A DNA stretch of 30,285 nt from an uncultured Corynebacterium sp. (lineage in GTDB: Bacteria > Actinomycetota > Actinomycetes > Mycobacteriales > Mycobacteriaceae). Numbering within the stretch: position 1 is the stretch's first letter; the number at the start of each line of letters is the position of its first letter. The notes under the pieces were generated by a model. The model made no database searches. It saw only the letters and a program-made list of their open reading frames with translations, and was not told where the DNA came from. Location: positions 1 through 30,285 of the forward strand of contig NZ_CAMIFY010000035.1 in NCBI RefSeq assembly GCF_946222985.1. Direction: 5' to 3'. This document shows positions 1 through 7,191 of the stretch, piece after piece. The position numbers were made by a program, and so were the translations under genes.

Positions 1-54
1 CCCGGAACCCAGGCCGTCGGCGCCGCCTGCCTTGCGCCGCCCACGCGCTCATGA
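1..54 (+). CDS. Possible 3' end of an upstream gene (partial)
   Basis: Frame 1 is open from the window edge to a TGA at 52-54, giving a 17-residue C-terminal tail ending in APPTRS. By position this could be the end of an alkane hydroxylase or a first rubredoxin, which often precede this cassette. The other two plus frames are also open here, so the assignment is weak. No family motif is visible. Confidence 0.25.
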   Translation, partial: PGTQAVGAACLAPPTRS

Positions 55-128
55 CCGGGGTGCCGTCCACGACATCGACCGCCCACGAGGCGGCCACCCG
101 GGACGGCCCCCACGAAAGGATCCCGACC

Positions 129-302
129 ATGGACTACAAGGTCTACGAATGCCTGCAGTGCGGTTTCGTCTACAGCGAAGCCGAAGGCTGGCCCGACGAG
201 GGTTTCGCGCCCGGCACCCGCTGGGACGAGATCCCCGACGACTGGTCCTGCCCCGACTGCGGTGCGGCCAAGGCCGACTTCGAGATGGTCGAGATCGGCT
301 AG
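129..302 (+). CDS. rubA: Rubredoxin (AlkG2-like)
   Basis: This 57-residue one-iron electron carrier has the two rubredoxin knuckles, CLQCG (residues 8-12) and CPDCG (residues 41-45), which hold a single Fe in a Cys4 site. The core YxxxEG-WPDEGFAPGTRWDEIPDDW is textbook rubredoxin. Spacing after the second knuckle (CPDCGAAKADFEM) lacks the extra arginine described for AlkG1-type proteins, so it resembles the AlkG2 type that can reduce alkane hydroxylase. The ATG at 129 is chosen because GAAAGGA lies at 114-120; an in-frame ATG at 51 would add 26 residues with no rubredoxin similarity. The stop overlaps the GTG of the reductase (TAGTG), which indicates translational coupling. The protein is cytoplasmic. 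Confidence 0.95.
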   Translation: MDYKVYECLQCGFVYSEAEGWPDEGFAPGTRWDEIPDDWSCPDCGAAKADFEMVEIG

Positions 303-1447
303 TGGACGCCTCCCCCACCCACGCCCACGTCGTCGGCGCCGGCCCCGCCGGGTGGGCGGCGGCCCGCCACCTCGCCCGCGCGGGGTGGGCCGTCGACCTC
401 CACGGCGGTGAAGACCACCATCCGTACAACCGCGTCGAAGTGTCCAAGTCGTTGCTCGCCGGCACGGCGGGCGTCACCGATCACGGACTGGGGGCCATTC
501 CCGAGGGTGTGACGCTGCACGTCGGCAACCGGATCGTCGCAAAGCACGGGCTGCTGGCCCGGGCCTCCGACGGCGAGCCCCTCGACGGTCCCGTCATCAT
601 CGCCACCGGGGCGATCCCCCGCACGCTGCCGTCGCCGGCCGACGCCCACGTGCTGCGCACCGCCGACGACGCCACCCGACTGCGCGAGGCCATCGGCGAC
701 TCCGGACGCGCCGTGGAAATCATCGGCGCCGGAGTGCTCGGCATGGAGGCCGCCGGATCGCTCACCGACGGCGGGCACCGGGTGCGCGTCGTCGACCCGG
801 CGCCGGAGATCATGGGCCGCCTGCTGCCCGCCGACGCCGCGAGCTGGTTGCGCGGCATCCACGAACGCCGCGGAGTCGAATTCGCACTCGGGGCGCCGCC
901 GACGCACGACGAGACCGCCGTCGCGGTCGTCACCATCGGCGTCGACCCCGACACCGCACTGGCCCGCGAACTGGACTTGGACGTCGACGACGGCATCGTC
1001 GTCGATGACCTGGGCCGCACGTCGCGGCCGGGCATCTTCGCCGCCGGCGATTGCAGCACACGGCGCATCGGGGGCGTCGCCAAGCGGGACGAGGACCTCG
1101 CCTCCGCACGCGCCTCCGGCATCCGCGCGGCCACCGGGGTCCTCGTCGACGCAGGTGCCGTCGACGAACCCGCGGCCGCGCGGCCCGCACCTCCCCGTCG
1201 CTGGAGCAACCAATGCGGACTGCGCGTGACGACGGTCGGGGCCGTCACCGATGCCGACCTCGCCCTCGACGCGGCCGCGAACGCGGAATCGGCGACTCCC
1301 GCCGAACACGTCGTCGTGGCCTCCGACGAGGAACGCCACGAATCGGTCGTCGTGCGCGATGGCATCGTCGTCGGCGCGGTCGCCATCGCCGCGCGGCCGG
1401 ATCCGCGGGGAATCGTGGCCATGGTCGGCAAGCCGTGGAACGGCTAG
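302..1447 (+). CDS. rubB: Rubredoxin reductase, FAD/NAD(P)-dependent
   Basis: This 381-residue pyridine-nucleotide-disulfide-type flavoprotein would pass electrons from NAD(P)H through FAD to rubredoxin. The N-terminal FAD dinucleotide motif is GAGPAGWAA (about residues 11-19). The ATGAIPRTLP strand follows, then a second Rossmann motif GAGVLGMEAA for NAD(P)H (about 141-150), and the FAD-contacting GIFAAGDC (about 243-250). The last 100 residues form the usual C-terminal domain. The GTG start at 302 overlaps the rubredoxin TAG; the frame is open further upstream, but that sequence is a shadow of the rubredoxin gene. Overlap with rubredoxin and the downstream TetR gene match alkB-rub-alkU style clusters, although alkB itself is not in the window. 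Preference for NADH over NADPH cannot be read from the sequence. Confidence 0.9.
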   Translation: MDASPTHAHVVGAGPAGWAAARHLARAGWAVDLHGGEDHHPYNRVEVSKSLLAGTAGVTDHGLGAIPEGVTLHVGNRIVAKHGLLARASDGEPLDGPVIIATGAIPRTLPSPADAHVLRTADDATRLREAIGDSGRAVEIIGAGVLGMEAAGSLTDGGHRVRVVDPAPEIMGRLLPADAASWLRGIHERRGVEFALGAPPTHDETAVAVVTIGVDPDTALARELDLDVDDGIVVDDLGRTSRPGIFAAGDCSTRRIGGVAKRDEDLASARASGIRAATGVLVDAGAVDEPAAARPAPPRRWSNQCGLRVTTVGAVTDADLALDAAANAESATPAEHVVVASDEERHESVVVRDGIVVGAVAIAARPDPRGIVAMVGKPWNG

Positions 1448-1511
1448 GCACACGGGCCCGGACGCGGGGCACCGCGGCCGTCCCCGATGGCCGACCCGGT
1501 TCGGCCCCCAC

Positions 1512-1517
1512 TACCCT
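1512..1517 (+). promoter_or_regulatory. -10 box TACCCT of a leaderless TetR transcript
   Basis: TACCCT ends 7 nt before the GTG at 1525, so the transcript would start at or next to the start codon. No Shine-Dalgarno sequence is needed, and this supports the chosen start. Confidence 0.55.
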
Positions 1518-1524
1518 GGCGAGG

Positions 1525-2259
1525 GTGAACCACCATGCGGATGATGCGCCCACCACCCGCGGTTCCGGCGACGGCATGCCCGGACGCGGGACCCGTCGTC
1601 GGCGCCTCACCGCCGGCCAGCGTCGCGACGACATCCTCGACGCCGCCGCGAACCTCTATTCGGAGGGCCGGTCCGGTGACTACACCATCGACGACGTGGC
1701 CAAGAAGGCCGGAGTCTCACGGGCGACGTTCTACCGCCTGTTCAACGGCCTCGAGGACCTGCGCATGGCCATCATCGGGCGCATCGCGGGCGCCTTCCAG
1801 AAGCGGATGTTCTCCGGGTTCGGCTCGGACAACCAGTGGGAGGAACTGCTCGTCGGCATCCGCGAGTTCCTGCGGATCAGCGATGCGGTGCGCTCCGAGG
1901 TCCTGGCGCTGCTGGACAGTCACGGGCGCGGGGCCATCGCCGAGGGCATGCGCTCGGCCATCGCATCCGAAATCGCCCGACGGGTCGACCCCGTCGAAGA
2001 AACGCCCCTGGGGCGCGCCGCCCTGCGCGCCTGGGTCGCCGCCGCCGAGCACGAGGTGCGCGAATGGCTGCAGGCCCGCGCGCTGGACAAGTCCGCCGCC
2101 GAACCCCGCGACATCGTCGCCGAGCGCATGGCGCTGATGCTGCCCGCCATCGCCGGCGCCTTCGCCGAGGGCCGCGACGACGTCTTCCTCGCCGAAGTCA
2201 TCCGGGTCCTCGAGGTCGGCCGCGCCGACCATGGCCAGGACGGTTCGGGGACCGAATAG
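1525..2259 (+). CDS. TetR-family regulator, AlkU-like by position
   Basis: This 244-residue protein has a basic N-terminal extension (GTRRRRLTAGQRRDDIL) followed by the TetR helix-turn-helix. The recognition part YTIDDVAKKAGVSRATFYRLF lies at about residues 53-73. The remaining 160 residues form the variable ligand-binding/dimerisation domain. The GTG start is supported by the -10 box 7 nt upstream; an ATG at codon 18 (1576) is a possible alternative. In actinobacterial alkane clusters a TetR gene follows the rubredoxin reductase and represses the cluster. A similar role here is inferred from position only, and the inducer is unknown. It has its own promoter, so it may also be transcribed independently. 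Confidence 0.85.
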   Translation: MNHHADDAPTTRGSGDGMPGRGTRRRRLTAGQRRDDILDAAANLYSEGRSGDYTIDDVAKKAGVSRATFYRLFNGLEDLRMAIIGRIAGAFQKRMFSGFGSDNQWEELLVGIREFLRISDAVRSEVLALLDSHGRGAIAEGMRSAIASEIARRVDPVEETPLGRAALRAWVAAAEHEVREWLQARALDKSAAEPRDIVAERMALMLPAIAGAFAEGRDDVFLAEVIRVLEVGRADHGQDGSGTE

Positions 2260-2264
2260 AACGC

Positions 2265-2299
2265 GCCGTCAGCCGTCTGAGTCTCTGCGGCTGAGGCGG
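2265..2299. terminator. Bidirectional terminator between convergent genes
   Basis: TCAGCCG (2269-2275) and CGGCTGA (2288-2294) form a 7-bp stem, extended by CGCC/GGCG across a one-base bulge. It lies between the TetR stop (2259) and the stop of the opposing gene (2321). There is no T tract, which is common in high-GC actinobacteria. Confidence 0.45.
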
Positions 2300-2320
2300 G
2301 GCGGGATCAACGGGCCCGGG

Positions 2321-3553
2321 TCAGCTGATTCGCGCCGTCGGCGGCAGTTCCAGCTGGTCGGACCGGACGATGTAGCTGTCCAGGGACGCGTCGTTGAGGA
2401 TCAACTCGTCGGTGATGGCGTCGGGCAGTCCGAGCGAGTTCGACGCCAGCGCCTTCAGCGCCTCGTCGTCGATCCACCGGGCGTCGATGGTGATGGGGAT
2501 CAGCTCGCCCACGCTCGCGGCGGGCGTGACGGTCAGGGCCCGGACGACGATGTGGAAGTTGCCCGTCAGCGTCGACATGCTGCCGGGCGCCGTGGTCAGG
2601 CCGACCTCGACGTTGGCAGCCTGCAGGGCGAGGTTGTCGAGTTCGACGCGGTCGGCATCGAATCGAATCGCCTGCTCGACCTCGCCGTTGGTGAGGGTGA
2701 CCTCCGTCTGCGACAGACGGACGTTGCCTAGCAGCCGCACCGAATCGGCGGTGATGACCTCCATGGAGTCCGAGATCGCCAGCTCCCCCGCCTGCGGCTC
2801 CGGCGGTGCGCCGAGACCGATGCCGCCGGAGCTTCCCGCGCCCTCGTCTTCCGGGGACGGCGGTGCGGGCAGCAATTCGCTTGGCGACGGCAACCCTTCG
2901 ACCTCCGGCAGGCCCGGCCCCGGAAGCAGCGGCAGTCCTTCGACGCCGGGAAGTCCCGGAATCTGCGGCACGGCGGGGGCGGCCGGTGCCGCTTGCGCCC
3001 GCGGGGTCGACGCGGACATCGGCGTCAACGCCGGCCCCGCGAGGAGACCGACCAGCGCGATCACCGCGACCAGCGACGCCGCGCCGGCCGCCCCACCCGT
3101 ACCGGTGGAACCGGTGGATCCGGTGGAACGAGCGGGAACTGCGACATCTGCGGAAAGTTCGTCGCCCGCGTCATCGGGGCGTGGGATGCGGCGCGCGATG
3201 CCCGGCCCTGCGCCAGTGTCGTTGCCGGTGCCGTTGCCGGTGCCGGTGGCAACCGGAGCCGCGCCGGTGCCGGTGGCAGCCGGAGCCGCGCCGGTGTCGG
3301 CGACACCCGATCCCGCTTCCGCCTTGGCGCCGGGCTTCCTCGACTTCTTCTTGGCGCCGCGCGACCGAGCCTTTTTCTTGGCGCCGCGCGGTTTCCCGTC
3401 CGGTCGTTCATCCGGACTCCACGACAGCGCGAGTGCGCCGCCGATGAGCGCCAGTGCGGTGCCGAGGATGAATCCGCCGAAGTTCGACGTCGGCAAGGCG
3501 ATGATGCCCAGGATCAGCGAGGTGACGCCGGTGAGGATCCGCGGTCTCCACCC
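2321..3553 (-). CDS. DUF6114 protein, 3' portion after a frameshift
   Basis: This is the downstream part of the gene that starts at 3846. It opens with RILTGVTSLILGIIALPTSNFGGFILGTALALIGGALALSW, the second half of the DUF6114 membrane domain, with the family's SNFGGF signature. A Lys/Arg-rich stretch with repeated GAKKK follows, then a Thr/Gly/Ala-rich linker encoded by a 27-bp tandem repeat, another transmembrane helix (SLVAVIALVGLLAGPAL), a Pro/Gly/Leu-rich linker, and a 170-residue C-terminal domain starting near LAISDSMEVI. That domain resembles the lipid-binding-like beta-rich domain of DUF6230 neighbours, though this is only an impression. It has no start of its own near 3553: the frame is entered from the 5' part by restoring one G in the GGGG run (3551-3554). 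Restored, the gene is 1527 nt and encodes 508 residues. Confidence 0.75.
   Translation of the reverse strand, partial: GWRPRILTGVTSLILGIIALPTSNFGGFILGTALALIGGALALSWSPDERPDGKPRGAKKKARSRGAKKKSRKPGAKAEAGSGVADTGAAPAATGTGAAPVATGTGNGTGNDTGAGPGIARRIPRPDDAGDELSADVAVPARSTGSTGSTGTGGAAGAASLVAVIALVGLLAGPALTPMSASTPRAQAAPAAPAVPQIPGLPGVEGLPLLPGPGLPEVEGLPSPSELLPAPPSPEDEGAGSSGGIGLGAPPEPQAGELAISDSMEVITADSVRLLGNVRLSQTEVTLTNGEVEQAIRFDADRVELDNLALQAANVEVGLTTAPGSMSTLTGNFHIVVRALTVTPAASVGELIPITIDARWIDDEALKALASNSLGLPDAITDELILNDASLDSYIVRSDQLELPPTARIS
3239..3292. repeat. 27-bp tandem repeat, two copies, inside the DUF6114 gene
   Basis: Two 27-bp units (3239-3265 and 3266-3292) differ at one base and are followed by the start of a third. 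The length is a multiple of three, so each unit encodes nine residues of the GTGAAPxAT linker. It is a likely site of length polymorphism between strains. Confidence 0.85.
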
Positions 3554-3846
3554 CGCCAGGTCAAGACGCCGCAGACGATGAGCAGGACGCCGATGAGCAG
3601 CGTCGACACTCCCGACAACGAAGAAATGCTGATCAGCAGTCCCTGGAAGTCGAAGGTCAGGTAGGCGGGAGTGAGGATCACCGCGCCGGCGAGGATCATG
3701 CACAGGCCCGCACCGAACGGGCGCGCGCGGCGCCACCGGGTGAACGACCGTGCACGGGGCCCGTCCGCGACCGTCCCCGAATCCTTGCGCGACTTCACGC
3801 GGGATTCGCCGGCGGACTCGACGCGGGACCGGGCGTCAGCAGCCAC
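3514..3846 (-). CDS. DUF6114 membrane protein, 5' portion (frameshifted)
   Basis: The 110-codon frame begins at a GTG (3844-3846) and has a polar N-terminus ending in the DUF6114 hallmark FTRWRRARPFGAGLCMILAGAVILTPAYLTFDFQG. A second hydrophobic helix follows (STLLIGVLLIVCGVLTWR). Immediately after LTWR the frame loses family similarity and stops at 3514, while the family sequence continues in another frame (see the entry at 2321-3553). The start overlaps the end of the DUF6230 gene by 11 nt, so the two are probably translationally coupled, and DUF6230/DUF6114 genes are usual partners in actinobacteria. Function is unknown; both are thought to act at the cell envelope. Either the gene is broken or the base is missing from the assembly. 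Confidence 0.75.
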   Translation of the reverse strand: MAADARSRVESAGESRVKSRKDSGTVADGPRARSFTRWRRARPFGAGLCMILAGAVILTPAYLTFDFQGLLISISSLSGVSTLLIGVLLIVCGVLTWRGGDRGSSPASPR

Positions 3847-4408
3847 CGTTCGCTCCGGTAGCGACCTTGATCTCCGCTCCCGCGATGGTCAGCGAATCCG
3901 CGGCCACGGAGGTGACCTCCAGGACCTGTTGGCGCACGATCATCCGCGTCGCGACCAGACCCCAGCTTCCGCCGGGGGCTCGCTCGTCGACCTGGCTGGC
4001 GTCGATGCCGATCTGCGGCTTCTCCAGGGTCAGGGCGCCGTTGATGTCCTTGGCTCCGACCAGCAGATTCTCGGCGGCGAAGTTCTCGCCGGGCACCGTC
4101 AGCTTGAACGTGGCCTCGCCGATTCCCGGCAGATCGCCCAGGGGCGCCGACAGGCACACGTCGGTGCCCACGGCGTCGCCGAAGCGAAGCTTGGACACGC
4201 CGGTTTCACCGTCGCCCTCCTTCTCCGCGCCGACGAACAGGCTGGAGGAATCGCCGATGAGCTCATCGACGGTCAGGGTCATGACCGTTCCCGACAGCGA
4301 GAGGTTCGCCGAGATGCCGCCTTGGGCCATCGCGACGCCCGTGCCACCGGCGACGACGAACGCTCCCGCGAGGATTCCTACGAAGCGGGCCTTCTTCACG
4401 TGTCCCAT
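3836..4408 (-). CDS. DUF6230 family secreted/envelope protein
   Basis: This 190-residue protein opens with KKARFVGILAGAFVVAGGTGVAMAQGG, an N-terminal signal-anchor or signal peptide (hydrophobic core at about residues 10-28, possible cleavage after AMA). The rest is a beta-rich domain containing SLSGTVMTLTVDELIG and two cysteines (CLSAPLGDLPG and the C-terminal Cys). The layout matches DUF6230, sometimes mislabelled cholesterol esterase in Streptomyces annotations; no catalytic motif is visible to justify that name. The ATG at 4408 precedes the MGHVKKARF family start. The 3' end overlaps the DUF6114 gene by 11 nt. A role in envelope lipid handling is possible but unproven. Confidence 0.8.
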   Translation of the reverse strand: MGHVKKARFVGILAGAFVVAGGTGVAMAQGGISANLSLSGTVMTLTVDELIGDSSSLFVGAEKEGDGETGVSKLRFGDAVGTDVCLSAPLGDLPGIGEATFKLTVPGENFAAENLLVGAKDINGALTLEKPQIGIDASQVDERAPGGSWGLVATRMIVRQQVLEVTSVAADSLTIAGAEIKVATGANGGC

Positions 4409-4489
4409 TCGCCACCACTCTCACTTGCTCATGTCCCGGCGCCGACCACTTCTCGGGTCCGGATGCCGGAACTTGTTTCCTTTTTCCGG

Positions 4490-4495
4490 ACTATA
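4490..4495 (-). promoter_or_regulatory. Possible -10 box (TATAGT) upstream of the DUF6230 gene
   Basis: An AT-rich island in GC-rich surroundings contains TATAGT on the minus strand about 80 nt upstream of the ATG at 4408. No good -35 is seen at 16-18 bp. Confidence 0.35.
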
Positions 4496-4555
4496 TAAGG
4501 GTGGCGGGGCCGTGGAGTGAACTTCGTGAAAAAACCTCGGCGCGGCGCGGGCCGA

Positions 4556-5386
4556 CTACACGGAGCAGGAACCGTCCGAGCAGTCGGGGCCGTCGGCGGC
4601 GTCGTCGGTCGCAGCGGAATCGGACTCGCCCGCATCGGCACCGCTCGCGTCGGATGCAGCGGAATCGGCGGCGGTGCCATCGGCCCCGGTCGGTCCGGTC
4701 GATCCGGTGGCGGCGGTGGCGTTGATCGTCGTCAAGCCCTTGTTGGCTTCCTCCCACGCGGTCGACAGGGCCTGGCGGAACACGTCGACGGGCTGGGCGC
4801 CGTTGACGGCGAACTTGCCGTCGAAGACGAAGAACGGCACGCCACTGATGCCCAGGCCCTCGGCCATGGTGATGTCGTGGCGGACCTCGAGGGCGAAGTC
4901 GTCGGAGGCGAGCATCGCGGCGACCTCCTCCCCCGGCAGACCGATCGACTCGCCGACGCCTCGGAGCACGCCGTGGTCGGAGATCTCGAGGCCGTCGGTG
5001 AAGTGGGCCTTCTTCAGGGCCTCGTCGATGGCGTCGTCATGGCCGCGGTCGGCGGCCATCATCGCCAGCCGGTGAGCGTCGAAGGTGTTGCACGGCTTGG
5101 CTTCGCGCCAGTTGAACTCCAGGCCGACCGACGCGAACTTCCGCGCCATCTCCTCCTGGGCCTCCTCGGCGGCCTCCAGCGGCATCGAGTACTTGCGCGC
5201 CAGCATCTCCGGGGTGGTTTCGACGGCCGTGGTCGGCGCGTTCGGGTCGAGCTGGAAGGCCCGCCACATCACCTCGACGTCGAAGTCGGGGTGGTCGGTG
5301 CGGAACTCCTCGAGCGCCTGCTCGAGGTGCCGCTTGCCGATCCAGCAAAACGGGCAGATGACGTCGGACCAGATGTCGATGCGCAT
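4556..5386 (-). CDS. DsbA-family oxidoreductase, FrnE-like
   Basis: This 276-residue thioredoxin-fold protein has the active site CPFCWIGKRHLEQAL at residues 11-25, the CPxC(W) signature of the FrnE/2-hydroxychromene-2-carboxylate-isomerase-like DsbA group. The helical insertion and the cis-Pro segment GISGVPFFVFDGKFAVNGAQ (about residues 185-204) are intact. There is no signal peptide, so it is predicted to be cytoplasmic. The ATG at 5386 (MRIDIWSDVICPFC) is preferred to an in-frame start 32 codons upstream because the family begins exactly there. The last 55 residues are an Ala/Ser/Asp/Thr-rich tail ending PDCSDGSCSV, which adds an extra cysteine pair not usual for the family. The symporter gene ends 52 nt upstream and may be cotranscribed. 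Confidence 0.88.
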   Translation of the reverse strand: MRIDIWSDVICPFCWIGKRHLEQALEEFRTDHPDFDVEVMWRAFQLDPNAPTTAVETTPEMLARKYSMPLEAAEEAQEEMARKFASVGLEFNWREAKPCNTFDAHRLAMMAADRGHDDAIDEALKKAHFTDGLEISDHGVLRGVGESIGLPGEEVAAMLASDDFALEVRHDITMAEGLGISGVPFFVFDGKFAVNGAQPVDVFRQALSTAWEEANKGLTTINATAATGSTGPTGADGTAADSAASDASGADAGESDSAATDDAADGPDCSDGSCSV

Positions 5387-5403
5387 GCCCGGTGCAACGG
5401 CGC

Positions 5404-5434
5404 GCCGCCGCCGGGCATTCCCGGGGGGCGGCGT
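5404..5434 (-). terminator. GC-rich hairpin between the symporter and DsbA genes
   Basis: On the minus strand the gap holds CCGGG-AATG-CCCGG flanked by CGCCG/CGGCG, with an unpaired CC. There is no U tract. It could attenuate read-through from the symporter gene into the DsbA-like gene. Confidence 0.3.
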
Positions 5435-5438
5435 GCGA

Positions 5439-6506
5439 TCAGCGCTCGGCGCGGGCGTCTGCGCGGGCCTCGGCCTCGACATCAGCCGCAGCGCCGCGCT
5501 CGGCGAGCTTTCGCGCCACCGCGGCGAAGATCGCGCCGGAGATGTTGTGCCACACCGCGGCCACCGCGCCGGGGATCGCGGCTTCGGGGGCGAAGAACTT
5601 GCCGGACATGCCCGACGCCAGGCCGGCGGACTGGGTCGAGACCTCGATCGAGGTCGTGCGGCAGGCCGCCGGCGGCAGCTTGAACACGCGCGCGGTGAGG
5701 TAGCCGAAGACGTAGCCGAGCAGGTTGTGCAGCACCACCGCGGCGAAGACCAGCAGGCCGACGGTCTTCAGCGTCTCGGCGGACTTGGCCACCGCCGGGA
5801 ACACCACGGCGCCGATGCCCATGATCGACAGCCAGGGCAGGATCGGCAGGAGCTTGTCGACGAACCGGTCGAAGGCCACGCGAATGACCAGGCCGCCGAC
5901 GACGGGGATCAACACGGTCTGGGCCAGCGTCCAGGCGATGCCGCCACCGTCGACGGGGGTCTCCTCGCCGGCGAGCAACAGCATGATGATCGGCGTGACG
6001 ATCGGCGACAGCAGCGTCGACACCGACGTCATCGCCACCGACAACGCGACGTCGCCCTTGGCCAGGTAGGCGACGACGTTGGACGACGTGCCGCCGGGCA
6101 CGGAGCCGAGCATGAGCAGGCCGATGGCCAGCATCGGGTTGAGGCCGAGCATCTTCGACACGGCGATGGCCGCCAGCGGCATGATCACGAACTGCCCGAC
6201 GACGCCGATGGCGATGGGCCACGGGCGTCGCGCGACGACCTTGAGGTCCGGGATCGTCAGCGTCAGGCCCATGCAGAACATGATCACCATCAGGGCGTAG
6301 GTGATGTAGTCGCCGATGGGCACGAAGGGCTCGGGCACGAAGAAGGCGATGACGGCGCCGGCGAGGATGAACAGCGGGAACGCGACGACGGCGATGGCGG
6401 CGGAGCGCTCTTCGGCCCTGTTGGCCGTGGCCGGCGCGTCGGTCCCGCGTGCATTGCGGCCCGCACCGGAGGGATCGTGCGGCGGAATCTGGTTGATCAT
6501 CGTCAT
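5439..6506 (-). CDS. Bile acid:sodium symporter family (BASS) transporter
   Basis: This 355-residue integral membrane protein has about nine or ten hydrophobic helices. A soluble N-terminus (about 33 residues) is followed by IAVVAFPLFILAGAVIAFF and YALMVIMFCMGLTLTIPDLKVV, the COG0385 signature. LGSVPGGTSSNVVAYLAKGD (about residues 139-158) and EVSTQSAGLASGM carry the conserved polar residues that coordinate Na+ in this family. The C-terminal 25 residues are Ala/Arg/Glu-rich and cytoplasmic. Substrates of such bacterial members range over organic anions, pantothenate and bile acids, and cannot be told here. The ATG at 6506 fits a near-leaderless transcript; an ATG two codons downstream (6500) is possible. 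The promoter holds a palindromic operator candidate, so the gene is probably repressor controlled. Confidence 0.88.
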   Translation of the reverse strand: MTMINQIPPHDPSGAGRNARGTDAPATANRAEERSAAIAVVAFPLFILAGAVIAFFVPEPFVPIGDYITYALMVIMFCMGLTLTIPDLKVVARRPWPIAIGVVGQFVIMPLAAIAVSKMLGLNPMLAIGLLMLGSVPGGTSSNVVAYLAKGDVALSVAMTSVSTLLSPIVTPIIMLLLAGEETPVDGGGIAWTLAQTVLIPVVGGLVIRVAFDRFVDKLLPILPWLSIMGIGAVVFPAVAKSAETLKTVGLLVFAAVVLHNLLGYVFGYLTARVFKLPPAACRTTSIEVSTQSAGLASGMSGKFFAPEAAIPGAVAAVWHNISGAIFAAVARKLAERGAAADVEAEARADARAER

Positions 6507-6514
6507 GGGTCCAT

Positions 6515-6543
6515 ATTATGGGATTGGAATCCCAAATAATGAA
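6515..6543 (-). promoter_or_regulatory. Promoter of the BASS transporter gene
   Basis: A minus-strand -35 TTCATT (6538-6543) and -10 CATAAT (6515-6520) are separated by 17 bp. The predicted start point is within a few bases of the ATG at 6506, so the mRNA has almost no leader. The spacer is filled by the palindrome at 6519-6534. Confidence 0.5.
6519..6534. promoter_or_regulatory. Operator-like palindrome TGGGATT-GG-AATCCCA
   Basis: A perfect 7-bp inverted repeat with a 2-bp centre sits between the -35 and -10 of the transporter promoter, where bound protein would block RNA polymerase. The cognate regulator is not identifiable from the window. Confidence 0.5.
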
Positions 6544-6561
6544 ACGTGCAGGTTGTGCCGA

Positions 6562-6575
6562 CGAAACCGGTTTCG
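6562..6575. promoter_or_regulatory. Second palindrome CGAAACCGGTTTCG
   Basis: A perfect 14-bp palindrome in the 115-bp divergent gap, upstream of both the transporter promoter and the HD-protein promoter. It has the size and symmetry of a repressor or activator half-site pair. Confidence 0.45.
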
Positions 6576-6609
6576 GGGGCCACGTAATTCATGCCCGCGC
6601 GACCCCGCC

Positions 6610-6615
6610 TAGCCT
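6610..6615 (+). promoter_or_regulatory. -10 box TAGCCT, leaderless start of the HD-domain gene
   Basis: TAGCCT ends 6 nt before the ATG at 6622, with TTCATG (6588-6593) as a weak -35 at 16 bp. Confidence 0.5.
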
Positions 6616-6621
6616 GGCCCC

Positions 6622-7125
6622 ATGACCGACTTCGCCGATCACCCCTCCGACCTCGTCCGCGCCGCCCACCCCCTCGCCGCCGAAGCCCACCGCGACGACG
6701 TCCGCCCCGGCCCCGGCGGAGCCGACGAGCCGTACCTGCGTCACGTCGAGCGCGTCGCGGAAGTCGTCGCCGCAGTCGGGGCCGCGCCGCAGCTGGTCGC
6801 CGCGGCATTGCTTCACGACGTCGCCGAGGACCACCCGGACTTCTGGTCACGGGTGCGTGAAGGCGTGGACCGGGACGTCGTCAAGCACGTCGAAAGGCTG
6901 AGCAAGCGGGACGGCGAGGACTATCCGGACTTCATCGAGCGTGCGGCGGAGGATGCGGACACGCGGGCGATCAAGCTCGCCGACGTCCGCGACAACCACG
7001 GCGGCCTGGACAATCTGCCGACCGACACGCCCGAGCAGCGCGCGCGGGTGGACAAGCTGCGCACCCGCTACGCCGCGGCGCTGGAGCGGCTCGACGAGTC
7101 GGGCCCGGCAGATCGGGGCGACTGA
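6622..7125 (+). CDS. Small HD-domain phosphohydrolase (SpoT-hydrolase-like)
   Basis: This 167-residue cytoplasmic protein has the HD metal-binding pattern of ppGpp hydrolase-type domains. YLRHVERVAEVVAA supplies the first His, ALLHDVAEDHPDF the HD pair followed by ED, and AIKLADVRDNHGGLDNLP the last metal Asp with the N of the KLADxxxN motif. There is no synthetase or TGS domain, so it resembles small alarmone hydrolases (MESH1/SAH type) rather than Rel. Whether it cleaves ppGpp or another nucleotide cannot be decided. The ATG is supported by the leaderless -10 box. The gene stands alone, convergent with the SulP gene and divergent from the BASS transporter. Confidence 0.8.
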   Translation: MTDFADHPSDLVRAAHPLAAEAHRDDVRPGPGGADEPYLRHVERVAEVVAAVGAAPQLVAAALLHDVAEDHPDFWSRVREGVDRDVVKHVERLSKRDGEDYPDFIERAAEDADTRAIKLADVRDNHGGLDNLPTDTPEQRARVDKLRTRYAAALERLDESGPADRGD

Positions 7126-7191
7126 GCGGGTGCCGGCGAGGGCTGCGGGGGCGGGACGGAACCGGCGTATCCGGGCAACCGTCATCACATA

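Noticed and set aside
299..1453. Long minus-strand open frames opposite the rubredoxin reductase
   Set aside because: They are antisense shadows caused by high GC at third positions; the plus-strand frame has clear FAD and NAD motifs.
4521..4556. Terminator for the DsbA-like gene (GC-rich stretch followed by TTTTTT on the minus strand)
   Set aside because: The T run is present, but only a 4-bp stem could be found before it; not strong enough to list.
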